Part shown: piece after piece, positions 15,800-27,800 of the stretch
How the letters are laid out: each line of letters opens with the position of its first letter
Position numbering within the stretch: the first letter of the stretch is position 1
Source of the DNA: Paulownia fortunei
Lineage: Eukaryota; Streptophyta; Magnoliopsida; Lamiales; Paulowniaceae
Length of the DNA: 64,000 nucleotides
Reading direction: 5' to 3'
Assembly: GCA_019321725.1 (NCBI GenBank)
Contig: CM033109.1
Location: forward strand, 21,049,993-21,113,992
Notes under the pieces: model-generated
Databases searched by the model: none
What the model was told of the DNA's origin: nothing
The model's input: only the letters and a program-made list of their open reading frames with translations
Program-made: the position numbers and the translations under genes

Positions 15800-16778
15800 C
15801 TAGAGCTACTTTACTTAAACATTTTCACCAAATTTCTCCCATTTGAAGGCGTATGTTATTTTCCATTAAATAGCACATTGCGATTCTTTTTTTAACATGA
15901 GTGAATAAAAGCGATGAGTTTCTCATTTTAATTGATGTCTACTACTTTGCACATACTTGATTAACAAAAAATATCGGATCCAGTGAGGTGATGGAGTCCT
16001 TGGGAGGTCAACCATGAGCCTGCCAGCTTAACCCCAGAACCCAAAAATCGACCCTATTCGAGATTATTGGTAAAAGCATAAATTCTTGGGATTCCCCGCT
16101 ATTCTTTGAAGATAGCCAAAAGTCTAACCTTGGATCGACCTTGGGAATCCCCTTAGATGAAATCTTAGGAGCCTCATGCCGAGTGAATATAACTTGCCTC
16201 TTCTCGGCAAGCCTCATGCCTGAGTTCACATGGTAGCGAGCTGCAACTCAAGCTGGCCAAGTAGTTTGTAGATACGAGCTCGCGAGATGGAGAGCAGCTC
16301 GCATCGCCCCCGTGAGTTGCGAATGAAGACCCATCCGGCGGAGGGTTGCAACTTACATCCACCAAGTAAGCTACAACAACGTAAAACAACTAGCTGCAAC
16401 TTGTGTTTGCTATGGTTGTGGCATACGCCGCCGATAACTCACCTCTCTCACCCTTGACCACCAGAGGCTACACCCTAGCGCCGCCGTCAACACCCACTCC
16501 TACAATCGGACAACCCTTGCTCAAATTCAAATCTCATTTCCTAGGATAACTAACTGACGTCCTAAAGATGCTCAACATAATTACTCTAAGAAAAATAAGA
16601 GAAAAACTCAAGTTGGAGAGCGGATATGGAGTGCCTAGACAAAAGATGAAAAGGTGAAAGTAAAAAGTGAGACAACTTATAGTATCTTGAGAGCTAATAG
16701 TGGTGAAAATCTTCCTATATAAATTCTAATGCAACTCTAACTACTCTCAACCAATCCCCACTATGCGAGGCTTACTCG
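15800..16778 (+). other. 3' noncoding region of the Tat-type element
   Basis: No coding frame. GC content is higher than average near 16200-16500, with repeated GCAGCTCGC/GAGCTCGCGAG words. Long untranslated segments before the PPT are usual in Tat-type elements. Confidence 0.6.
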
Positions 16779-16790
16779 AGACTAGGGGGT
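16779..16790 (+). other. Polypurine tract
   Basis: GAGACTAGGGGG lies four bases upstream of the 3' LTR start (TGATAGGCTTAAG), the expected place for the plus-strand primer. Confidence 0.7.
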
Positions 16791-16794
16791 TTAT

Positions 16795-17304
16795 GATAGG
16801 CTTAAGCCCAAATAAACATAGGCCTAATATGTAAGGCCCAACAAGCCAGCTCTACTTATCCTTAATTAATGGATGAAATATTGAAGCTAAAGCCCACGAA
16901 GCTTATATAGATTTCGAGCCCATAAAGACTCCACGATGGGTCATAGACTCCAAGTCCACGAAAACTCTCTACTTAACTACTATAAATATCCCCAAACTTT
17001 ATAATCACAATGTACGCAATTTATTAAGTTTTAAGACTCTTTAGCTTTATGATTTAAATCATCTAATTAGCTTACTGACTTAAGCATTAGAGGGTTTTCA
17101 TCGGATAAACTCCCAATACCATTAACGCTTGTTCATGACGTAGGTAATGACTCAATAACTTTTCAACTCCGCAACTCTACAGCTCATCAGTTTTGCAGCT
17201 CTACAGTTTATCAGCTTTGTAGCTCATAACCTCATTAGCTCTACAGCTGATACCTTTGCAGTTTTACAGTTCATATGCTCCACAAGTTAAAAGTGATTCA
17301 AAAT
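16795..17304 (+). repeat. 3' LTR of the Tat-type element
   Basis: Aligns with 12168-12649. The last 130 bases hold decayed copies of a roughly 24-base unit (CTCTACAGCTCATCAGCTTTG and variants), more numerous here than in the 5' LTR, which accounts for most of the 28-bp length difference. Confidence 0.85.
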
Positions 17305-19541
17305 CATATATAATTATGCGTATGGTTAATTAAGAGGAGTAAACTATTTATCCTTCCTAAATTAAATGATAGATGTACCTTGATTGAATTGTAAGACTCA
17401 ATCATAGAAAGTCCTATCAGCGTTGAATTAACAAATATTTTAAGTATATCAATTAATTTGTACTTTGAATTCTTTATTATAATTAGTATTGTATCTCGCA
17501 TTATAATATTATCAATATATATAAAGTGTATAATTAATATATCAATATAAATTTTGATGTGTATTGATAAAATATAATACGCAATGAAATACCAATTGTA
17601 ATAAAAGATTCGGAGTGACCAATGTGGGGAGGTAAAATGAAATTTATGATAATATATAATTATACCCGAGTTTCTTTTTTCCTTTTTTTTACTATTTTTT
17701 TACTATTTTTTTTTAGCAATTGAGCTTCAATTCTCAATTATAGAAATTTTTACTTTTTAAAGATTTTTTTTAATGAATTGATATTTACTTATAATCGCAA
17801 GTTCGAGTTTTATATTTGTATTTTGTTATATTCATGAAAGTTGCTTTTTTGATAATTGTTTATGGTATGTAATATTATTGACAAGGTAAAATTTAGGCCG
17901 AATTTGACTGAACACAACCAAGTTTCATTATTATTATTATTTTTTCAAATCCTTAGGGAATAATACAGTAAATAAATATTAATTTTATTTTCCCCATACT
18001 TACTGTTAAAACATAATTTCCAAATTGAAACTTTACATGTAAAAATAAAAAAATAGTATTATACATCATCACTAATAAAATAATGTAGTATATTTATTTG
18101 ATTCCATAAAGTTTAAATTTCAATCTTGCCATCATTTTTATTTAAAAAATTATAGCATATAGGTTAAATAACAATGATTAAAACAAGATTTTCATTGAGG
18201 GTGGCAAAGTGTCAATTGTTGGAATTTGATTCCTCCTCGTAACAAACCTAAATGATTTTGATAACTTTTACTGCAAAAATAATATCTTGTAAAATGATAT
18301 TAATATATATTTTCAAACTTTCTATTATTATAGTATATTTACAGCATTGGTACATATAGACTTGGGATACTATGTACTAGACGATGAAAATTATGAATTT
18401 CTCGATATATTCTATCTCAAAATGTATATTCTATTTGCTTCAATATGAAGTTAACCTATTTAGTCTTTTGACATTTTTTTTAATTTATTAACATAAATAA
18501 TAAAACTTAAAAAAACTAATTAAATTAGTCAATAGCTGATCACAATACAAATGAGACATTCATATTGGGTTTACGGACAAAGTCACAAAATAAAAATTGG
18601 AGGCAGACAGGAGATTTATTTTTTCAAAAAGTAGATAAAAAAAATATTTTTAATTTTTTAAAAGAATAAAATTTTAAATTTAATAATTATATATATATAT
18701 ATATAATTTATACTAATTTAAAATTTTTATATAGTTGGTGGGCGGCACCAGCCCCTGGCTCTGTCCTATTGGGGTGGAAGTTAGTATTATTTATAAGTGT
18801 TACTTCATGATTTAGGGTTGCTATGGTTTGGATTTGATTATCATCTCAAGAGCTTTACACTAAGAATTTAATTTCGTTAACTAAAATTGAGTTTTAGGGG
18901 TTTAATTCTTCCTAAATCAAAATATATGCACATAATCTATATAACGAGTTTTTGAACTTCTCACGTGATTATTATACAATTGAAATATCGGTACTGTTTT
19001 TTTTTTCTTTGTTAATCAAAGAAATAATGGTACTTTCAAACAGAAGAAAGGGAATAAAGAGATTGAATTCTATAAAATTATGAGTAAAAAATGGCTCGTC
19101 CATGGATTTTTAAATTTAGAATATAGGTTATATTTTCGCTTATTATGTATTATAATCAAACACATTGTGTGATTGCATTTTCATGCATTTCTGTTGCAAT
19201 TCATGCAATTGAGAGGTTAATTCTGCCGTTCAGCGATTCAACATGTTGAACTAATTTAATTATAAATTTAAGAAAAATTATCTATATTTTTTTATTATAT
19301 TATATAAAATAATAATATAATAAATTAATTACTATGTATAATATAAAAATAAATAACCAATTAAAAAATATATTTAAAAAAATCTAAAATTCAAATAATT
19401 ATATATATATCAAGTTTAAATTTAAAAAAAAAAATTGACATTTTTTTATCAATTTAACAAAATTTTTGGCCGGTTCACCCGATTGAATTAATTTTTGGTC
19501 GATTTGATCGAATTTTTTATTTTTAACACCCAAACAGACGA

Positions 19542-19619
19542 GGGATCACCTTTTCTAAGTTGAACCGGTAGAAGATTCTATTTGGGATCACCTTTTCTAA
19601 GTTGAACCGGTAGAAGATC
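19542..19619. repeat. Tandem duplication, 42-bp period
   Basis: The 35-base core beginning GGGATCACCTTTTCTAAGTT and ending GGTAGAAGAT occurs at 19542 and again at 19584 without a mismatch, so the duplication is recent or conserved by chance. Confidence 0.9.
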
Positions 19620-19742
19620 CAGACACTAAGACATTGCATTTAAATTAGTCTTTGTTTTAATTGTTGGTACTTGACAATTGTGATTTATTAATTGAAAATT
19701 ATTGTGTCTACTTGAATGTTAATTGTAGTATTGAGGCATTGA

Positions 19743-19920
19743 GGCTATATTTGTTTGTATTTTTCATAATAATATTATTTTTAATTCATTCTCCCAAATC
19801 GCATTTAAATATATATCACTTTATTTAATATATTTTTCTTATAATACATCATATTTTTCAATATATCTATTCTCAATTCATTTTTCTAAAATACTTCTTT
19901 AAAACAACCAAAATATATCC
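19743..19920. mobile_element. Possible MITE with imperfect inverted ends
   Basis: The left end GGCTATATTTGTTTGTATTT resembles the reverse complement of the right end (GGATATATTTTGGTTGTTTT). The segment is about 178 bp and AT-rich. The match is loose in such AT-rich DNA, so this is only a candidate. Confidence 0.3.
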
Positions 19921-20853
19921 AAAAGTTCCCACAGGTCTCACACCTACAGTGAAGGTAGAATGGATTCTAAGAGGTGAAAAGGTGAATCAACCGGACCTAA
20001 AAGAGTTCAATTGCTAAAAAATCAAACACATTGAACGTTACTATTACTTTTTGGCCATTGATTTTATTTTATTTTTATCTGATTTTCAATATATTGCTTT
20101 TAGAGTAAATTTTGTAGGTATGTTTAATAGTAATGACTCTTGCGATAATTGTAGAGTAAGAAATTGTTGGTTTGTGCAGTAATAAATGCATTCATGATGA
20201 TGAGCATACAGTCGAAATATAGCGATTGTGCTGCTGTATTGTTTAAAAATTTAAATTATATTATTACTATCAATTATAATATTACTACGAACTTGATTTG
20301 ATTATTATTTTTTTTACTTGTTGAAAATAATTGCTCTATTATTTATGTTTTGAATGAAGCGATAAAATATACTATTATATGATTATCCGATTAATATTAA
20401 ATTGATTATTATTTTTATTTATTATAAGTAGATAAATGCTTGCACTTTCAATTCAAAACTTCAAATTTTTAGAGTGTCGATTTTACTAGTTAAATCTATG
20501 TCTTGTTGGCAAATAATTGCTGAATTTGCTTCCGAATAGAATCAAACCTTTTAAATCTTTTAATTGATCTATGGTATGAATTATTAAAATTGTGATCAGA
20601 CTAAACTTGTCTTAATAGTCTATCATATTTGATGGACCAAAGAAAATTATTAAATTCTTTTATTTCAAAGAATTTTTAGGATAGACCAAAACAATATTTA
20701 TAGAAGTTAATGATTTCTAAAAGTGGATTCATTTTTTATCATTTTTTAACCATCTGTATTTGGTGCAATCGTTTGACTTGATAATCAAAATAGTAAGCAA
20801 TAGAAAAGATTAATGGTTTCTTCCGTAGACCAATCTATGGTAATTATTTATTT

Positions 20854-20931
20854 AAACTAATGGCTTGTTCGTCTATCTACGACCAATCTACCAAACTAAT
20901 GGTTTGTTCGTCCATCTACGACCAATCTACC
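20854..20931. repeat. Tandem duplication, 39-bp period
   Basis: AAACTAATGG(C/T)TTGTTCGTC and the rest of the unit (through ACGACCAATCTACC) occur twice with two mismatches, followed by a third start (AAACTA). A decayed related copy (GTAGACCAATCTATGG) lies just upstream. Confidence 0.9.
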
Positions 20932-21856
20932 AAACTATCGTACGAGATAAGGTTTCATCGGAACAATTATTTATTTCAATTCAGGTTTCTCGTTTCTGTT
21001 TTTTTTTTTTATGTTTTTTTTTGGGGATTAAGGGGTGTGAGCGGGGTGCTGGGGGACGGGGTGGGAGAAACTAAAATAAATCCAAGAAGCTAACTCTAAT
21101 AAATCTAGATTTGTCATGATTATATTTCAGAATAAAGACAACTCAATTGGCCAAGTTTATCGATTAACAAGAAAATTTATAAATTGGACTATAATTAGAT
21201 TAAATTAATTATAATCATAAAATTTAAACTCATGCTATTAAAATATCTTACTTGCATATAATTGCTTGGTAATATCTATGTACATTTAGTGTATAAATAA
21301 AAAGCAAATATTCAATTTTATAAAAAATAAAATATTTAAACGATTGATATATACTAAATGCACGTACATTATATGTAGCATCTACAATATTTATTTGCTC
21401 TGAAATTGACTTGAATTTAAAAGGATTTTCGTTAGATCAATTATAGGACTTCTAATGCATTTTTGTGATATAAATATATTCGAACTCTTGAACTCAACAA
21501 AATTACTACTAAAAAAAGTAATACAACATAATTATTATTTAATATTATTCAATTATTTTAAAAAATACCTTAAATTATTAGTTATTGTACTAGAAAAGAA
21601 GTTGAATTCACTTATAAATCGTTCAATCAACCTTTTTTTTAGGGAATAATAGAAGCGAGATTTTGCCAAGAATTTCCAATTTTTAGCGAAAATCACAGCC
21701 CCTATGGCCCCCTAAACGCCCTCGAGCCTCGAGCTGCTTCCCTGGGAAAACAAAACTTGAATTCTACTATAACCCCTCATTACCCTGCTGTTCCTATTCC
21801 CTACACTCCGCCGCCACGGCTGCCACCGCCTCCACTACCGTCGCCTGTACCATCAA

Positions 21857-24800
21857 ATGGGTTTCTTCGACTTGAACATCCCCTACCACGAGTCCGACCG
21901 CCATGCCACCGACAAATCCTCCCTCAAAGGCCGCCGCTTGAAGCTCGCCCTCAAAGTCATGGAACTTGGCTACACTGGGGTCGCCTACAACCGCACCCTC
22001 AAAGGCGTCATGTCCGAATCCGACCGCTGCTCCAGCCCTCTCTTCCCTCTCTCAAAACTCACTCCCTCCTCCTCTTCTTTCTTCACCGCCGTCAAGTTAC
22101 ATCGCGAGCTCTTAAACGTCGCTGTTTCCTCCCCTTTCCGCCAGTACACCCGCCTCACTGTAATTGTCGATATTTCCTCTCAAGCGTTGGCTCTCAATGC
22201 CGGGAACCCTATTCTCAGGAGCTATGATATTGTTGCTGTTAGGCCGATGAACCAAAATGCTTTCGATCAGGCTTGTCAAACATCAGAGGTTTGTATCTTT
22301 TGGCGAATGAGTTGAGTATTTTGATGTTTAATTGATGTTGGTTTTTGGTGTTCCAACTTTTAGGTGGATATGATCGCCATTGATTTCTCGGAGAAGTTGC
22401 CATTTAGGTTGAAGCAACCGATGGTTAAAGCTGCCATCAAGGTTCCTTCTTCTTTCCATTTCTTTTATCTCCTGTTATTTCATGTTTAGGAGAATTGCAG
22501 TAAGTTTTATAATTAGTACAAGCCTTATGCAAAATCGCAATCTCTTTAGTTAGCTTCATGTCGGGTTTGATTACAAATGCTTTGAGCTATCTAGATGCTA
22601 ATGTAGGATTATATTATTGATTAGTCAACTCAGGGCTCCATTTGTGAACATGATGGGGAGGGGTGGATCTCTGGGCTTTCTTTTGGAACCTGGAAACAGA
22701 TTTTGGAATCTAGAATTCGTAATTGTGGAGGGGTTTGAGCGAAAATTAGAGGGGGATGTTTTTGATGTAAAGACATTGCAATGCATAGTGGGGCTGATCA
22801 ATTGGTAGGTTTCTTTGCCAGTACGTGGTAACTTTTTCAGCTCCACCCGAGGGAACCGTTAAATAAGTCATATCAAACAATTGATCTGTATAGTAGTTCT
22901 ACATGGCAGAAAGATAACAAACAGAATCACATATGAACTAATTAGTTTAGAATTGAGCTGAACTATACCAAAAGCATCGCAATTTGAATTGCAACCTTTT
23001 TATTAACTCATGAGGTTTAGCTTGGATCTTGAAATAGGAATCTGAACACTCGTGCAATAGAGTTCGATCATTCGAGAAATTTGAACTTTTGCGCACCCAG
23101 AATACTCAAGGAAATGGTACAAGTGAAATTTTTAATGATCCATTTGGCATAGTGGATGTGATCAAGTATGGAGGCAAGACAGCAGGGTTTGCCAATAAGT
23201 AGTTAGTGAAGCTGGAAAACACATTTTCTTTTTCCAGTATTGTTGCAGAAGCTATATTACTGGAAAGCATAAAAATATAGATTAATTATCAAACATAATA
23301 AACATGTTTGAATAGTCCACATTAGACTCTATTGTTTGAAACAGAGTCATTTTGGAAAGCCAATCACTCCAATTTTTCCTCATTTTCTTCACCAATTCCC
23401 TATAAGATTTAAACCCATGTCTGGATGTAGACTTATTTTCAAGATTTTTCGAATTTTTATTGTTTTTGGGCATCTGGTTGATATTCTTTTATTTCTATCG
23501 TTTGCCATGTGCAAAGCTTGACCAATCAAGACAAATTACTTAAGGTGAAGTTAAGCTCCTCTTATTGTGTCCTTTTTAGATGCAATATTACTTGATTAAA
23601 GTGGGGAATAAAATAATATTTGAGACAAAGTGACAAAACATTCTCTGTATCCCTAATTAAGGAAAAAATAGGTCAATCAAGAATGAGTAAGACATTATAC
23701 AATATTACTTACAAAAGATAAAATAGTGAAAGCTTTTCTCTTTTGACCATCAAATATATAATATCATCAATCTTAAGTTTGCATTTTATTATAATAGCTA
23801 AGAATACATTGATTTTGAAAATCCGATAGTGGCAAAGCTATTTTGATGAATGGTTGTGGAAAGATACTAAAAGAGAAACATTCTTTAAATAGAGGTGGCT
23901 AGCTTGACTGGCCGAGATTGGCTAATATGTAGTTCTTCTGTCTGAAATTGGATATTTCTATTTCCTTCTTGGGATTTTCACAAACAATGTCCTATTTCCT
24001 AATTGACAATTTTCTTTTAAAGTACCCTCTCACGTAAAAATAATGATGTGACACTGCCAAATACCAAACACTAATTTTAAGCATGAACAGTGGAAACATA
24101 TCCAAAACTCACTTTTTTAACTCTAATTTATATCTTTGTGCCCATTCGAAACTGGACATTCAAATTGGGATGATTGAGTAGATAACTACGCTTGTGACAT
24201 AGCCTACGAAAACTTAATTCGACTTAAGAGTTTAATGTAGTCTATTGGAGGAGCAACCTTTTTTTTAGGATAATGAGGATCTTAAGGAGCTACAGAAGAC
24301 GCCATTGCAACTATTTGACATCATTGTTTTATAACCTGCATGATGGCTTTAATATCTTTTATGTTTTGCATGGATTTAGTGATTTTATTTACTTGAGCAA
24401 AAGAAAATTATCAAATAATTATATTCTCTCAGAAATACAATTTTTTTCTAGAGTTTGGAGGTTATATTTATAGTTGATGCTCACTTGGACAGGAGTCGCC
24501 CAAGTTAGAGTTTAGTTAGGGTAAGGAAGGATAAGAATCAAATTAAGGATAAGAATATAAAATTAGAAAAAGTGAAACCAACATAACTCACTATATCTTG
24601 CTAATCTTTTGACAAAATAACGTAGAAGTATAACTCTTGGACAACATAGTAATACCAAGTTGAAAGGTAGAGGTAAACGACTCTAGTTTCAACTGCTAAC
24701 TAGCCTAGCCTATAGGGTTAATTATGACGACCTCCATTGGAACATAGCTAATAGACTGATTGTACCCTTGCCAGTTTTGAAAAATTCCCCCTCCGGGTTT

Positions 24801-27800
24801 AGTCTGCTGAAAATGCCAAATGACAGGCACAAAAAGACCAATTTAACCTAACTTAAACAATTAATCAGGAAAAAAGAAAAAGAAAAAAAGGCTTAAAAAT
24901 TTCTGAAATGCAAACAACTTTTTTGGGCCGCCTCTCCCAAAAGTTTTTGTATGTTTTATCTTTTGGATTGGCCCATGGAATTGGAAATGGAGGGCCCAAT
25001 TCCAATTTTGATGTTTGGGCCTCAAGTTTACATATATTCAATTCATGAAACACAATTCTATATCAACATGGAGCACTAGAGCCTTCTACACTGCAACAAC
25101 TGCTACTGCTGCTGCCAACTCGAGTTACATCCCCGGTGACCTTTCCATGCATTTCTCCGCTAAACCTATTTCCAGTCATTTCTCCTTCGCAGCCTATGTT
25201 GTCCCCAGGTCTAGTTGCACAAACTCTTCTTCTTTTGGCAAATGGTGGAAAAACCATGGCTTCAAACTTACTGGTTAGTGCACCAAATAAATGCCCACAT
25301 ATTCTATTTCAAGGTTCTTGCTAATAAAGAAAGAGAAAAAAAAAAAATAAAAAAGAGAAGAAAGAAAAAGAAATGGGTGGCTTATCGGCACTGGAGAATA
25401 AAGAAATGAGGAAAGGCGGAAAGAAAAAAGGGAGAAAGAAAAAAGGGAGAAAGAAAAAGAGAAATAGAAAGAATAAAGAAGAGGAGATGGTGGGCGCTTC
25501 ACCGACGGCTTTATTTGATGTGGAGGTTGGCATATTTGTAGCACTCTCTGGAGCGAGTGGGTGAAAGCCAGGTGGCTGTCATAACATTTAGATTTTGGCT
25601 ACTGAAATGGCATAGCACAATAATCTCTTGCACAAGGTGGCAAGCTTATTACTTTAGCAACAAGAATATGGTCAACCATCAATTGTACAAAATGAATGGA
25701 TAGATGCACATGTGCACCAAAAATGACAAGTCAGGCTCAAGCCCTTTCTCTTGAATGCGTTGTCATTTTAGAAAAATCCTTGGATCTAGGATGTATCTCG
25801 TATCCTTAATGCAACTCAACTGAATCACGACTTTGTTTCATCAACAAAAAAATCTGTCATGGATAGAGATCAACTTTATTGAAGGTTTCAGCGCAGAGCA
25901 TGAAAACTGGTTGAGATGTGGTCTTGAGTCACAACAACAGGGAATAGTCAATCTACTGCCTGACCTTGACTACTGCTGGGCCTTTTAGAAGTGATGGTCT
26001 CATTCTATCTTAAATTGGACCACAGTTGGAGAAAAACAAGGACTATATTCTTTTTGATTACTTGCATTGTTTTGCTTTGGCTCTTGATACTAGAGCTACT
26101 AAGAAATAACTTGCTTCTGGTGTCAAGCAATGCAACTAGCAAATTCCCAAAGGATTTCTTTGGAGAGTTGGTAAGAGTTGTTAAGGAAGCAAGGTGTCCT
26201 TGTTTACTTTGTGCAGGAAATAATAAAACAATTCGACCTAGTTCAGAAGGTATACATTGCTTTTAAATCTAACATCAGGTGAGTCATGAGTGACCTTTAA
26301 TGTCCTCATAGATATAAATACTCACCATCCCTGTTGTACAACATCTTTACTTTTGTTGGATGTCTCATGAAGATATGTTCACCATGCAACCATGGAAATA
26401 AAATCCATTTATTTTGCAAAATTTTCCATCGAAAGTTATTAGCTGAGAATCGAGAATTCAAAGAAGTTATAGAAAGTATATAATAGATTTTGAATGCAAA
26501 ATAGCGACAACGAGGTATCACAAAGAGGACTTTCCTCAAACTTTGGCCAAGAAGAGGTGACAAATAATATAAGATGAGGTGAAGTAATAACTTTTCCATG
26601 GTGTTTTTGTGGGCATGTGTTGTATGTAATTCTCTGAGTACATAAATCTCTTAGTTTGTACGATGAAAATTGTTAAAGGGCGATATGTTGTTATTAATAC
26701 ACTGAATAATTGATTTTAAAAAAGTTAACTATCGTTTTGCTTGGGGAGTGTTCAACAATTCCTGAGTTTCATAACTCTGGCAATCTTTTTCCTTTTCCCA
26801 TTCTATTTGATTGTTTTAATTATTATTTCTGCATTTTCTGATGTGCAGCGCGGGGTGTACTTTGAGGTCACGTACTGTGGTCTTATTGCTGATGCACAAT
26901 CAAGACGACAAATGATATCCAATTGCAAGGTGAGTATATAGGATTTGTATAAGCCTGGTTGTGTTTTATCTTCCTCTGTGTTTTCTATGTGAGCAATCAG
27001 ATTCTCAATTAGACATAGAACACCATGACATGAGTGTGAGGTGTATGATATATTATATATTGGAATGTAGAGGTTGACTGTTCTTTGGAGTTATATGAAC
27101 CATTCCTAATAGCTACAGTATTTCGAATAGCAGTGAACTTTTGGCCACTGAATTTGTTAGCTTAGTGCATGTTTGTCTCTTATTAATCTGGAGAAAAGGT
27201 GACATCTTTGGAAGTTTCTCCTCAGAATGTTTCCTAAGTGAGGGGGACAAGGCAGATTACAAGGTATCATAGTTATACTGTTGGGCAAATGAAGTTATCC
27301 ACTGCAAGGATTCTCAACTTTTAGTAAGACTCAGTTAATCCTGTAATAAAAGGTACACAGTTTTAAATAGCACTTGTACTTCTGCTGAGTGGTTCACTTC
27401 TATGGAAGTTTAAGTAGCTTGCTCCCAATAAGCTCCTAGAAATCAAGGTAAAAAATGTAACTTTGTTATACTATGAGTTGTTTAAGCGAAAGCTTTCCAA
27501 AAGGAGGTGGAAAAGAGCATAAGAAACTTGAGATATTGTATTAACATTTGATTTTCCTAATAAACATGTTTTAATGAGGTCTATAAGTAAATTTAATCAT
27601 ATGCAGAAATTTGTTTTGAGTTACTTGTTTTCTTAATGAGTACTATGGGTAGGATACCACCAAGAACACAATCTGAAAGGAGATGCTAATTTATGGGGTA
27701 ATGTTTGTATGGTAGAATTTCATCATTGAAATTAAAATGATGTCTAGGTATCTCTAAATTTGAAAAATTGCTCCTATGACACTTACAAATATATACTTGA

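Larger units (their letters stand above)
12168..17304 (+). mobile_element. Decayed Ty3/gypsy LTR retrotransposon, Tat-type, 5.1 kb
   Basis: Two related LTRs (12168-12649 and 16795-17304) frame an internal region in the usual order: PBS, gag, protease, RNase H tail, integrase, PPT. The whole is flanked by the 5-bp direct repeat CATAT (12163-12167 and 17305-17309). The protease and gag match the Tat lineage as I know it, and the PBS resembles the TTTTGGCGCCGTCTGTGGGAA signature of that lineage. Reverse transcriptase and the integrase core are missing: protease (ending 14872) is followed within about 100 bases by the last part of RNase H, and the integrase zinc-finger region by the integrase C-terminus. 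Many stops and frameshifts remain, so the copy is dead. Confidence 0.9.
17310..21680. other. AT-rich intergenic DNA, no gene seen
   Basis: Short frames only, with long A/T tracts. A (TA)n run lies at about 18688-18710. Two small exact tandem repeats (19542-19619 and 20854-20931) and one weak MITE candidate (19743-19920) are the only structured parts. The last few hundred bases should hold the RPP30 promoter and leader. Confidence 0.6.

Noticed and set aside
21757..22227. Proline-rich open frame overlapping RPP30 exon 1
   Set aside because: It has no ATG start and is the out-of-frame reading of GC-rich RPP30 coding sequence.
25275..25544. Phe/Ser/Leu-rich minus-strand frames and Lys-rich plus-strand frames
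   Set aside because: They are low-complexity translations of the purine tract.
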